From Mucilaginibacter sp. (GTDB lineage Bacteria > Bacteroidota > Bacteroidia > Sphingobacteriales > Sphingobacteriaceae): 33,917 bases of DNA. The position numbers were made by a program, and so were the translations under genes. The stretch spans positions 1 to 33,917 of the forward strand of contig JAQBOV010000069.1 of the NCBI GenBank assembly GCA_028287895.1. The letters run 5' to 3'. This document shows, piece after piece, positions 7,104-14,458 of this stretch (position 1 is the first letter of the stretch; each line of letters opens with the position of its first letter). The notes under the pieces are model-generated. The model was not told where the DNA came from, did not search any database, and saw only the letters and a program-made list of their open reading frames with translations.

Positions 7104-8462
7104 ATGTGGTACAACAATATACTCGAAACCATAGGCAACACGCCGATGGTTAAATTAAATACGGTCACTAAAGATATTCCGGCTACTGTGCTGGCAAAGA
7201 TCGAAACTACCAACCCGGGTAACTCCATAAAAGATCGTATGGCTATTAAAATGATTGAAGATGCCGAAAAAAGCGGTTTGCTTAAACCAGGCGGAACGAT
7301 CATAGAAGGTACATCAGGGAACACCGGCATGGGACTGGCAATTGCGGCAGTGATAAAGGGATACAAATGTATCTTTACCAGTACCGATAAGCAATCAAAA
7401 GAAAAATTTGATGCCCTGCGGGCTTTTGGGGCCGAGGTGATCGTTTGTCCCACCAATGTCGATCCGGAAGATCCACGTTCCTATTATTCGGTATCATCGC
7501 GTTTGGAGCGTGAGGTACCCAACTCATGGAAGCCGAACCAATATGACAATTTATCTAATTCGCAGGCGCATTATGAGCAGACTGCACCCGAAATATGGGA
7601 GCAAACCGAAGGCAAAATAACGCACCTGGTGGCCGGCGTAGGCACTGGCGGTACCATATCAGGCATTGCTAAATACCTTAAAGAAAAGAATCCCGATATC
7701 AAAGTGATCGGTATAGATACCTATGGCTCGGTATTCAAAAAATATAAGGAAACCGGCATTTTTGACAAAGACGAGGTATATCCATATATCACAGAGGGGA
7801 TAGGGGAGGATTTTTTACCTAAAAACGTCGATTTCAGTTTGATTGATCATTTTGAAAAAGTTACGGATAAGGATGCTGCTTTAATGACACGTGAGGTTGC
7901 GCTTAAAGAAGGAATTTTCGCAGGTAACTCAACAGGGTCGGCAGTGGCAGGGGTATTGCAGCTGAAAGATATGTTTAAAAAGGACGATGTAGTTGTGGTC
8001 ATTTTCCCGGATCATGGTTCGCGATACATGGCTAAGATGTATAATGAGGACTGGCTGCGTGAGCGCGGATTTTTGAAGGACGAAAAATTAACAGCCCGGG
8101 ATATTATTAAAAAGAAGGAAAGGCTGGAAATAATAACCATCGACTGTGAAAAAACCGTTTTAGAAGCAATTAATACAATCAAATCACTCAATATTTCGCA
8201 GATACCGGTCACCCAAACGGGTATGGTGATAGGCAAGATCACCGAAAGCGATATACTGGGCGCCCTGCTCGAAAATCCATCGCTAAGATCGCACCCGATA
8301 AAAAGCATTACTACCGCGCCATTTCCTTTTGTCGATCTTAATACATCGATCGATAAAATATCAGCAATGATCAACAAAGATAATATCGCTGTTTTGGTAG
8401 AAGATCAGGGCAATATCGAGATCATCACCCAGTACGATATTATTAATGCGATATCGGAATAA
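7104..8462 (+). CDS. Cystathionine beta-synthase (PLP synthase plus CBS pair)
   Basis: 452 residues from the ATG at 7104 (MWYNNILETIGNTPMVKL). Residues 1-320 form the fold-type II PLP domain of the cysteine synthase / cystathionine synthase family. The Schiff-base Lys43 is in NSIKDRM, the substrate-Ser loop is EGTSGNTGMGLA, and the phosphate loop is GVGTGGTISG. Residues about 335-452 are two CBS motifs (ISQIPVTQTG..GKITESDIL and IAVLVEDQGN..ITQYDII), a Bateman module that usually binds adenosyl ligands. There is no N-terminal haem domain. The tandem CBS tail argues for cystathionine beta-synthase over plain cysteine synthase, although bacterial enzymes of this shape can do both reactions. The palindrome in the promoter points to regulation by sulfur status. 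Confidence 0.88.
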   Translation: MWYNNILETIGNTPMVKLNTVTKDIPATVLAKIETTNPGNSIKDRMAIKMIEDAEKSGLLKPGGTIIEGTSGNTGMGLAIAAVIKGYKCIFTSTDKQSKEKFDALRAFGAEVIVCPTNVDPEDPRSYYSVSSRLEREVPNSWKPNQYDNLSNSQAHYEQTAPEIWEQTEGKITHLVAGVGTGGTISGIAKYLKEKNPDIKVIGIDTYGSVFKKYKETGIFDKDEVYPYITEGIGEDFLPKNVDFSLIDHFEKVTDKDAALMTREVALKEGIFAGNSTGSAVAGVLQLKDMFKKDDVVVVIFPDHGSRYMAKMYNEDWLRERGFLKDEKLTARDIIKKKERLEIITIDCEKTVLEAINTIKSLNISQIPVTQTGMVIGKITESDILGALLENPSLRSHPIKSITTAPFPFVDLNTSIDKISAMINKDNIAVLVEDQGNIEIITQYDIINAISE

Positions 8463-8507
8463 AAGAGGAAAGATTAGCATTTTGTTAATTGATTCTCAAA
8501 TATTTAA

Positions 8508-8761
8508 AAGTGTTTTATAAACGCAGGAGCACACGCTAAAAGTCATCTTTCTTTTCAGATCCCTGAAAAATATAGCACAAGGTTTAAAGGAGGCCCGCTT
8601 GCTGTTGATAAATGTGTGCAATATGCAGACTATGCATTACGGATTTTTTTTAATTATGCGAAAACTCAACCCTGGTACAAAACACGATTTTTGTAATTAC
8701 TGCTGATCATACCAGTCAAACTTATTATCCTGGGAAGTTAAACCCTTCATTTTCTAAATAG
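8508..8761 (+). pseudogene. Relic of an LTA-synthase-family sulfatase (alkaline phosphatase superfamily)
   Basis: Frame 8508-8681 reads ...SHLSFQIPEKYSTRFKGG, then PLAVDKCVQYADYALRIFF, then NYAKTQPWYK. From 8681 a second frame continues NTIFVITADHTSQTYYPG to a stop at 8759-8761. Joined, this matches the LTA-synthase-like sulfatase region 'IPEKY ... Y-ADYAL-x-x-FF ... WY-x-NT-x-FVITADHT', the last being a metal-site motif. The two halves are offset by one base inside an A run (TACAAAAC, expected five As), so a single-base deletion explains the break. Upstream are stop codons in frame and no N-terminal membrane part. It is therefore an internal fragment of roughly 84 codons from a protein normally over 600 residues, convergent with the next gene. 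A sequencing error could explain the shift but not the missing N-terminus. Confidence 0.6.
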
Positions 8762-8764
8762 ATC

Positions 8765-9136
8765 TTACCATTTCTTAAATATCACAAACACAGCTAATAC
8801 GATCAGCCCAAAACCTACCAGGTGGTTCCATGCTAATTTTTCTGTTTTGAAGAAGATAATGGTGAAAATCATAAAGACCGTTAGCGTAATAGCTTCCTGT
8901 ATGGTTTTTAGCTGAACAAGGCTGAACGGGCCGCCGTCTTCCTTGAACCCAGCCCGATTGGCCGGCACCTGGAATAAATATTCAAAAAAAGCCAGTCCCC
9001 AGCTTATTAGAATGACTGCAAGCAGGCCCAGGTTTTTACCCCATGAATAATCCTTGAATTTTAAATGGCCGTACCAGGCGAAAGTCATAAAAGTATTGGA
9101 GATGAACAGGAAAATGATAGTCTTTAATCCACGCAT
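8765..9136 (-). CDS. DUF486 (DMT-like) small membrane protein
   Basis: 123 residues with four hydrophobic helices (IIFLFISNTFMTFAWYGHL; LLAVILISWGLAFFEYLF; AITLTVFMIFTIIFF; HLVGFGLIVLAVFVIF). The loop FQVPANRAGF followed by GPFSLVQLKTIQEAITL is the DUF486 signature. DUF486 proteins belong to the drug/metabolite transporter clan and are of unknown substrate; four-helix members are thought to work as dimers. The ATG at 9136 was preferred over an upstream TTG at 9145, because a promoter -7 element ends at 9147. Its stop is three bases from the sulfatase relic on the other strand. Confidence 0.88.
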   Translation of the reverse strand: MRGLKTIIFLFISNTFMTFAWYGHLKFKDYSWGKNLGLLAVILISWGLAFFEYLFQVPANRAGFKEDGGPFSLVQLKTIQEAITLTVFMIFTIIFFKTEKLAWNHLVGFGLIVLAVFVIFKKW

Positions 9137-9146
9137 ATTTAACAAA

Positions 9147-9178
9147 CAAATTTATCTTTATACTTTAAAAATGGCCAA
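9147..9178 (-). promoter_or_regulatory. Promoter of the DUF486 gene
   Basis: On the minus strand, TTGG (complement 9175-9178), 20 bases, TAAATTTG (complement 9147-9154). This matches the -33/-7 pattern and has the same -7 octamer as the clpX promoter. Confidence 0.5.
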
Positions 9179-9244
9179 TTGTTTGAATAGCTAAATGGCT
9201 TTTGAAAATATAATTCGCATACTCACCTATCTGCGCAGCAAAAA

Positions 9245-10807
9245 TCACTCAAGCTTTTTTTGATCTAATTCCTTTTTATAAACTTCGTTCAATTCTGGTT
9301 TAGAGTTGATAAGTAAGAAGATACCTGTGCCTTTTTCCCTTGCAAGCGGAAATTCAACTTCACCAATCTTGGTGCAACTTTCAATATGAGATTCAATTTT
9401 TTTGATATTACCGCCGCCGCTGTCGTCTACATAAATAATGTAATGGGCATTCAAATTCTCAGGAGCCCAAAGGGTAAAGCTGCTATTTAAGCAAGCAACT
9501 TCTGGTAAGTTATATTTCTTTCCGAAATGATGTATGGCTCCCGCCTCGCCGTAATTATCGGCGTATATCTGCGTATTCTTTTGCTGTTCGGGTGTCAGGC
9601 TGTTGTATGCTTTAGCCACCTTTTGCGTCATTTCATCCCAGCCAAACATGTCACCGTAATCCTGGGTCAGGGGGTGTAATTTATGGTCCTCCCAGGTAGA
9701 AGCAAAATGCAAAAAAGGCAAATTTTTATCGGCAAACTTGAATACAGCAAGGGTTTGATTCAAAGAAAAAACAGGCAATACCAAAGGGAACAACAAAAGA
9801 TTAGGCAATGTGAAAATCAATATTGCCACAGCGCGTATAGCGTACCCTCTTGCTTTTAACCAGCGTTCAAACCCATAGCCGCCTGTAGCAAAAAGCATAG
9901 GGTAGGCGCCAAAAAGGTAATAGTTTTTACCATTCATTTCGAGCATGAAAATGAATACCAGGATATAAGCAAAAGCCAGGAACTGGAATTTACGCAGCCT
10001 TGTTGAAAATAATAAAAATCCAAACCCAATAAGCCAAACAAATAGCGCAATGCCATTAACTACCAGTTGCTGCTTGATAAAGTCCGGGGGGTTAATATAA
10101 TCCAGTTGCGTTGAACGGAGCGTTTTCATGTGGGTGACCACCGGCAAATGATGCTGGAACTGCCAGACGAGGTTCGGCAGAAATAGTAACAAGGCTATCA
10201 ATGCCGCAAATAAAATATGCCTGTTCCATAGGATTTTACGTTGCTTGGTGATCAGCAGCCCCAGTATCAAAGCTATTGCAAAAAAGGCCATGGTATATTT
10301 GGTCAACAATCCTACACCGATTACTGCGCCTAAGAGGTAAATGTAAACCGGCGATGAAGTATTAATATATCGGATGATCAGGTAGACGGTTAATACCCAC
10401 CATAGCTGATCGAAAATCACAGGCTGAAAAAGATAGCCGCTGGCAGCAAATGCCGGCGAAAATATGAGCGCCAGGCAAGCCAGGGTAATGGCAAATTTTC
10501 GCCCTCCTAATTCAATAACTATTTGCCCGGTAAACCAAATGAGGAGTCCGCTGAAAATGGTGCTGAATATCCGTGTAGCAAACACAGAATCCCCAAAAAC
10601 AGTAGTGCTAATTTTGCCAAGTAAAGCAATAAACGGTGGAACTTCTTTGTAACCCCAGTCCAAATGATCGCCTAATGCCAGGTGCAAAAGCTCATCGCGT
10701 TGAAAGCCGAAATGAGACATCGCCAATAGGTTCAAACCTATTTTAATAGCAACAAAGATCAGTATGAAACTGGAGTATTTCGATCTGTTGTTCTTATAGC
10801 TGTGCAA
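9245..10807 (-). CDS. GT39/ArnT-like membrane glycosyltransferase
   Basis: 520 residues. The N-terminal 370 residues hold about ten membrane helices, with the first extracytoplasmic loop carrying RDELLH at 37-42. This is the acidic catalytic-site motif of polyprenyl-phosphate-sugar dependent GT-C enzymes (PMT/ArnT, GT39/GT83). The remaining 150 residues form a soluble domain outside the membrane (YADNYGEAGAIHHFG, LWAPENLNAHYIIYVDD). It probably moves a sugar from a lipid carrier onto an envelope glycan or protein; the acceptor is unknown. The start is TTG at 10807: a stop codon lies two codons upstream, and the first ATG (residue 30) would remove most of the first membrane helix. It lies downstream of murA but behind a terminator. 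Confidence 0.82.
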   Translation of the reverse strand: MHSYKNNRSKYSSFILIFVAIKIGLNLLAMSHFGFQRDELLHLALGDHLDWGYKEVPPFIALLGKISTTVFGDSVFATRIFSTIFSGLLIWFTGQIVIELGGRKFAITLACLALIFSPAFAASGYLFQPVIFDQLWWVLTVYLIIRYINTSSPVYIYLLGAVIGVGLLTKYTMAFFAIALILGLLITKQRKILWNRHILFAALIALLLFLPNLVWQFQHHLPVVTHMKTLRSTQLDYINPPDFIKQQLVVNGIALFVWLIGFGFLLFSTRLRKFQFLAFAYILVFIFMLEMNGKNYYLFGAYPMLFATGGYGFERWLKARGYAIRAVAILIFTLPNLLLFPLVLPVFSLNQTLAVFKFADKNLPFLHFASTWEDHKLHPLTQDYGDMFGWDEMTQKVAKAYNSLTPEQQKNTQIYADNYGEAGAIHHFGKKYNLPEVACLNSSFTLWAPENLNAHYIIYVDDSGGGNIKKIESHIESCTKIGEVEFPLAREKGTGIFLLINSKPELNEVYKKELDQKKLE

Positions 10808-10840
10808 GTTTTATAGGTTTTTATAAAGATAGATATTTAA

Positions 10841-10920
10841 GGGTAAAGGTAAAAGGGGTAAAAGGTAAAGGCGAAAGGTTTTTAATTTTTAAAGCAGCTT
10901 TCGCCTTTTACTTTTATCCA
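10841..10920 (-). terminator. Terminator after murA built from 7-bp repeats
   Basis: On the plus strand the heptads GGGTAAA, GGTAAAA, GGGGTAAA (8), AGGTAAA, GGCGAAA (10841-10876) face a second series CTTTCGC CTTTTAC TTTTATC (10898-10918). GGCGAAAG (10870-10877) pairs with CTTTCGCC (10898-10905), and the stem extends through T/A-rich flanks. Read on the minus strand it follows the murA stop by about 25 bases and leads into a T-rich stretch. Confidence 0.6.
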
Positions 10921-10930
10921 TTCACCTGAT

Positions 10931-12238
10931 TTATATCCTTTTTATATTCGCTCCAAGTGCTCTCAGCCTGTCGTCAATATGCTGGTAGCCGCGTTCTATC
11001 TGTTCTATATTATAAATGGTTGATTTCCCCTGGGCCGATAAAGCTGCTATCAACAAAGATACTCCCGCACGAATATCAGGCGAGGTCATTGAAATGCCGC
11101 GTAATTGGACCTGTTTGTCCAGGCCAATCACTGTTGCCCTGTGGGGGTCGCACAGGATGATCTGCGCACCCATATCTAATAGTTTGTCAACGAAGAACAA
11201 ACGGCTTTCAAACATCTTTTGATGTATCAGCACGGAGCCCTTTGCCTGTATGGCCACTACTAAAACAATACTCAGCAAATCAGGGGTAAAGCCCGGCCAG
11301 GGTGCATCGGCAATGGTCATGATGGAACCGTCGATAAACGTTTCTATTTCGTAATGCTTTTGAGCAGGAATATAAATATCATCACCCCGGCGCTCTAATT
11401 TTATCCCCAAGCGTTTAAATACATCCGGGATAATTCCCAACTCATCATAATGCACATCCTTTATAGTTATTTCTGACCCGGTCATAGCGGCCAAACCTAT
11501 AAAAGAACCAATCTCTATCATATCCGGTAACAGGCGATGTTCGGTGCCATGCAATCCGGTCACCCCTTCAATAGTCAGCAAATTGGAACCTACTCCGCTT
11601 ATTTTGGCACCCATGCGGTTTAGCATCTTGCATAATTGCTGCAAGTAAGGCTCGCATGCGGCGTTATAAATGGTGGTGGTTCCTTTTGCAAGCACGGCCG
11701 CCATTACCACGTTTGCCGTACCTGTCACCGACGCCTCGTCGAGCAGGATGTAAGTTCCCCTCAAATCAGACGCATCTACATTAAAAAAACCGTTATCGGG
11801 ATTATAGTTAAACTTGGCCCCCAATTTTTCAAACCCTAAGAAATGGGTATCCAAACGTCGCCGGCCAATTTTGTCACCACCTGGTTTGGGTATGGATGCT
11901 TTGCCATAGCGCGCCAGGAGCGGGCCAACGATCATAATCGAGCCACGAAGCCCACCGCCCTTTGTTTTAAAGGCATCCGATTCAAAAAAATTAAGGTCGA
12001 TATTTTTTGCCTCGAAGCTGTAGGTATCCGCAGTGAGCCGGTTAACCTCGACTCCCATATCACCAAGCAGTTCTATCAGCTTGTTTACATCTTTTATATC
12101 AGGAATATTGCTGATAGTTACCTTTTCACCGGTTAAAAGTACAGCTGAAAGTACCTGCAGCGCCTCATTTTTTGCACCCTGCGGTATAATTTCGCCTTTC
12201 AGCGGCTTACCGCCAATTATTTCAAATGCGTTATTCAT
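10931..12238 (-). CDS. murA: UDP-N-acetylglucosamine 1-carboxyvinyltransferase with active-site Asp
   Basis: 435 residues, full length. MurA transfers enolpyruvate from PEP to UDP-GlcNAc, the first committed step of peptidoglycan synthesis in the cytoplasm. The N-terminal PQGAKNEAL carries the conserved Lys23-Asn24; the C-terminal SPDIRAGVSLLIAAL is also typical. The active-site loop reads IPKPGGDKIGRRRLD, with Asp122 where E. coli has Cys115 (GGCTIGARPVD). Asp at this place is known in some bacteria and prevents covalent fosfomycin capture. The gene follows the DUF4290 gene by 109 bases, a neighbourhood common in Bacteroidota, and probably shares its promoter. Its leader contains six perfect 7-bp repeats. 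Confidence 0.95.
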   Translation of the reverse strand: MNNAFEIIGGKPLKGEIIPQGAKNEALQVLSAVLLTGEKVTISNIPDIKDVNKLIELLGDMGVEVNRLTADTYSFEAKNIDLNFFESDAFKTKGGGLRGSIMIVGPLLARYGKASIPKPGGDKIGRRRLDTHFLGFEKLGAKFNYNPDNGFFNVDASDLRGTYILLDEASVTGTANVVMAAVLAKGTTTIYNAACEPYLQQLCKMLNRMGAKISGVGSNLLTIEGVTGLHGTEHRLLPDMIEIGSFIGLAAMTGSEITIKDVHYDELGIIPDVFKRLGIKLERRGDDIYIPAQKHYEIETFIDGSIMTIADAPWPGFTPDLLSIVLVVAIQAKGSVLIHQKMFESRLFFVDKLLDMGAQIILCDPHRATVIGLDKQVQLRGISMTSPDIRAGVSLLIAALSAQGKSTIYNIEQIERGYQHIDDRLRALGANIKRI

Positions 12239-12243
12239 AGGTA

Positions 12244-12285
12244 GTTCATAGTTGATGGTTCATGGTCGATGGTTCATAGTTCATA
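12244..12285. repeat. Six tandem 7-bp repeats in the murA leader
   Basis: Six uninterrupted heptads: GTTCATA, GTTGATG, GTTCATG, GTCGATG, GTTCATA, GTTCATA. They begin six bases upstream of the murA start codon (minus strand), in the gap to the DUF4290 gene. Confidence 0.85.
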
Positions 12286-12347
12286 CCAGCACATGCAAAG
12301 ATTGTAAATATCTTTTATTCTATGACCATAAACTATCAGCTAACAGA

Positions 12348-13070
12348 TCAATACTTCCTTGTGCCGCCCCCACCTGGGTTTCGGTTACGGTTGTTCTGGT
12401 TATTACTGCGTGGATTGTTATTGTTACTACGGGCGCCGCCGCGATTATTTTGGTTGTTAGTACGCCCCCTGCCGGTATTTTGATTATTATGAGGGTTTGC
12501 ACGATATTCAACACGTGCAAGGTTAACATTCTCTTCCAGTTTTAGCTGGCCCCCTGACATTGCACGCAGATCTGCAAGTATGCTTTCATCAGCAACGGAA
12601 TCTTTATTCCATTGTACATAGGCCATTTTCATAAAATTGGCTATAGCCTGTACCATATGCTGACGGCGGTCGGGTTCTTCTATGGTTTTGGCCTTCTCCA
12701 TCATCAGTTCAATGGTTTTGCCATAATGCTTGTATTTGATACGCTGATGGGGGTATTTAAGCGGTTCGGGTTTAAGATGGATCACATCCGGCGAGGGTTT
12801 AGGATACGGTGCATCCACATCGATTTGGAAATCAGAGATGATGTGCAGGTGATCCCACAATTTGTGCTTAAAATCGGCAACATCCCTCAAATGCGGGTTC
12901 AAAAAGCCCATCAGGTCGATCACTACCTGGGCATACCGGTTACGTTCTTCTTTGGTTGGCAGCGCGACAATATATTTAACCATATTTTGCACGTTTCTGC
13001 CATATTCAGACAAAATTAATTTACTCCGCGTGGAGTTATAATCAAATTGTGGCATTGTTTCTTGGGCCAT
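12348..13070 (-). CDS. DUF4290 protein with Asn/Arg/Gly-rich tail
   Basis: 240 residues from the ATG at 13070 (MAQETMPQFDYNSTRSKLILSEYGRNVQ is the conserved family opening; sequence upstream of it is leader). Residues 1-185 are a mostly helical DUF4290 domain (ALPTKEERNRYAQVVIDLMG, HLRDVADFKHKLWDHLHIIS, QHMVQAIANFMKMAYVQWNKD). The last 55 residues are low complexity, repeating N, R, G and Q (TGRGRTNNQNNRGGARSNN...NPGGGGTRKY), like RGG-type RNA-binding tails. No biochemical role is known to me. The constant link to murA in Bacteroidota suggests a cell-wall or cell-division-associated role or mere co-expression. It is first in the likely operon and has a textbook promoter. Confidence 0.88.
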   Translation of the reverse strand: MAQETMPQFDYNSTRSKLILSEYGRNVQNMVKYIVALPTKEERNRYAQVVIDLMGFLNPHLRDVADFKHKLWDHLHIISDFQIDVDAPYPKPSPDVIHLKPEPLKYPHQRIKYKHYGKTIELMMEKAKTIEEPDRRQHMVQAIANFMKMAYVQWNKDSVADESILADLRAMSGGQLKLEENVNLARVEYRANPHNNQNTGRGRTNNQNNRGGARSNNNNPRSNNQNNRNRNPGGGGTRKY

Positions 13071-13155
13071 ATAATTTTTTAATGAAAATTTATCAATTAA
13101 AATTAGCACAGATCCCGAAAAGTAAATTTGGGCGGCTAAAGTTGAATATTTGTTA

Positions 13156-13169
13156 TTGTAGTACTACAA
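13156..13169. promoter_or_regulatory. 14-bp palindrome at the DUF4290-murA transcription start
   Basis: TTGTAGTACTACAA is a perfect palindrome that begins inside the -7 element (complement 13167-13174) and covers the predicted start near 13160. A repressor site there is possible; it may also be chance. Confidence 0.35.
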
Positions 13170-13196
13170 AGATAATGCAATTACAGCAATGTGCAA
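13167..13196 (-). promoter_or_regulatory. Promoter of the DUF4290-murA operon
   Basis: On the minus strand: TTG (complement 13194-13196), exactly 19 bases, TATCTTTG (complement 13167-13174). This is one of the clearest promoters in the window. The predicted leader is about 90 bases to the ATG at 13070. Confidence 0.7.
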
Positions 13197-13213
13197 ATTA
13201 TTTGTCATACGAG

Positions 13214-13241
13214 CATTAGTCATTGGTCATTAGTCATTAAT
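13214..13241. repeat. Four tandem 7-bp repeats before the epimerase gene
   Basis: CATTAGT, CATTGGT, CATTAGT, CATTAAT in perfect 7-base register, between the divergent DUF4290 promoter and the epimerase gene. Confidence 0.8.
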
Positions 13242-13271
13242 ATTGCATTAGGACTTTACAAATTTATAACC

Positions 13272-14378
13272 TTGCAACAAATAAAAATTACCCGTATCGA
13301 TATTTACAGGTTCAGTATCCCGATGAAGCCTTTTACCATTGCTACCGGAACGATGGATCATGCACAAAACGTTTTTATCCGTATACACACTGATGCCGGT
13401 TTCTATGGGGTGGGCGAGTGCTCGGCTTTCCCGATGATCGTTGGCGAAACGCAAGATACCTGCCTTATAATGGCCCGCGAATTTGCCCGGTTATGGAAAG
13501 GAAAGGACGCACTTAATATACCCGAACGCTTGCAGCAATTACATGATTTTACTGCCGGTAACAGCACTGTAAAGAGTGCTTTCGATATGGCCTTGTATGA
13601 TATTGCCGCTAAAAATGCGGGCTTGCCTTTATATCAATTTTTAGGGGGAAACAAACGAAGGGTGGAGACCGATATTACTATAGGTATTGCAGAGGGTAAA
13701 GTAATGGCACAGAAGGCCCTTGATCTTAAGAAAAGCGGGGCTACTGTATTGAAAATTAAACTTGGGCAAGATGCTAAAAGTGATGTGGAACGGATTAAAC
13801 AAATACGGCAGGCAGCGGGAAAAGACATCAGAATTCGTGTTGATGCCAACCAGGGGTGGGAGTTTGAGGATGCTGTTTTTGCGCTCCAAGCTATAGGTAG
13901 CTACGACATTGAATTTTGTGAACAGCCCATGCGTACCTGGTTTGATGATCGTTTGTCTGAATTAAGAAAGCTATCGCCTGTGAAGATTATGGCAGATGAA
14001 AGTGTTTTTAATCACCATGATGCGCGTAAACAGATCAATAGCAATTCATGCGATTATATCAATATCAAGTTTTCTAAATCCGGCGGTATTTTTGAAGCAA
14101 AACGCATTCATGATCTTGCTGCCGAAAAAGGAATCGCTTGCATGATGGGCGGTATGCTGGAGAGCCGTATCGCCTTAAGCGCCAAGCTTCATTTTGTGTA
14201 TGCGAGCCCTAATATTAAATTCTATGATATGGATACCTGTATGCTGGGCCATCTGGCCGATCCATGCAAAGGGGGCGTTATTTACGACGGATATTATTTA
14301 AATATTAATAATACCTACGGCATTGGCGCCGATGCGGATGATGATTATCTGGCTGATTGTGAGAACTTTGTCATTTAG
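13272..14378 (+). CDS. L-Ala-D/L-Glu type dipeptide epimerase (enolase superfamily)
   Basis: About 368 residues from a TTG at 13272. The enolase-superfamily catalytic set is complete: Lys161-x-Lys163 in LKIKLG, metal ligands Asp191 (DANQGW), Glu217 (CEQP) and Asp242 (ADESV), and Lys266 in INIKFSKSGG. These match the L-Ala-D/L-Glu epimerases that act on dipeptides released from peptidoglycan, though substrate choice in the family varies. The start is uncertain. No ATG precedes the first beta strand (KITRIDIYRFSIP), the next ATG at 13323 would delete it, and an upstream GTG at 13191 would add a non-homologous stretch that contains the heptad repeats. It converges on an M20 peptidase gene, fitting a peptide-salvage theme. 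Confidence 0.85.
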   Translation: MQQIKITRIDIYRFSIPMKPFTIATGTMDHAQNVFIRIHTDAGFYGVGECSAFPMIVGETQDTCLIMAREFARLWKGKDALNIPERLQQLHDFTAGNSTVKSAFDMALYDIAAKNAGLPLYQFLGGNKRRVETDITIGIAEGKVMAQKALDLKKSGATVLKIKLGQDAKSDVERIKQIRQAAGKDIRIRVDANQGWEFEDAVFALQAIGSYDIEFCEQPMRTWFDDRLSELRKLSPVKIMADESVFNHHDARKQINSNSCDYINIKFSKSGGIFEAKRIHDLAAEKGIACMMGGMLESRIALSAKLHFVYASPNIKFYDMDTCMLGHLADPCKGGVIYDGYYLNINNTYGIGADADDDYLADCENFVI

Positions 14379-14379
14379 C

Positions 14380-14458
14380 GATCAGAGATTGGTGATCAGT
14401 TGAATTATACTTCATTTACTTCAACCAATCTCCAATCACTAATTAACTAATCACCCTT
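14380..14458. terminator. Bidirectional terminator of the convergent epimerase and M20 genes, with 7-bp repeats
   Basis: The heptads GATCAGA, GATTGGT, GATCAGT (14380-14400) are followed by a complementary series CCAATCT, CCAATCA, CTAATTA (14425-14445). GAGATTGGT (14385-14393) pairs with ACCAATCTC (14424-14432), and an inner GTTGAA/TTCAAC pair can also form. The right end overlaps the stop of the M20 gene. Confidence 0.5.
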
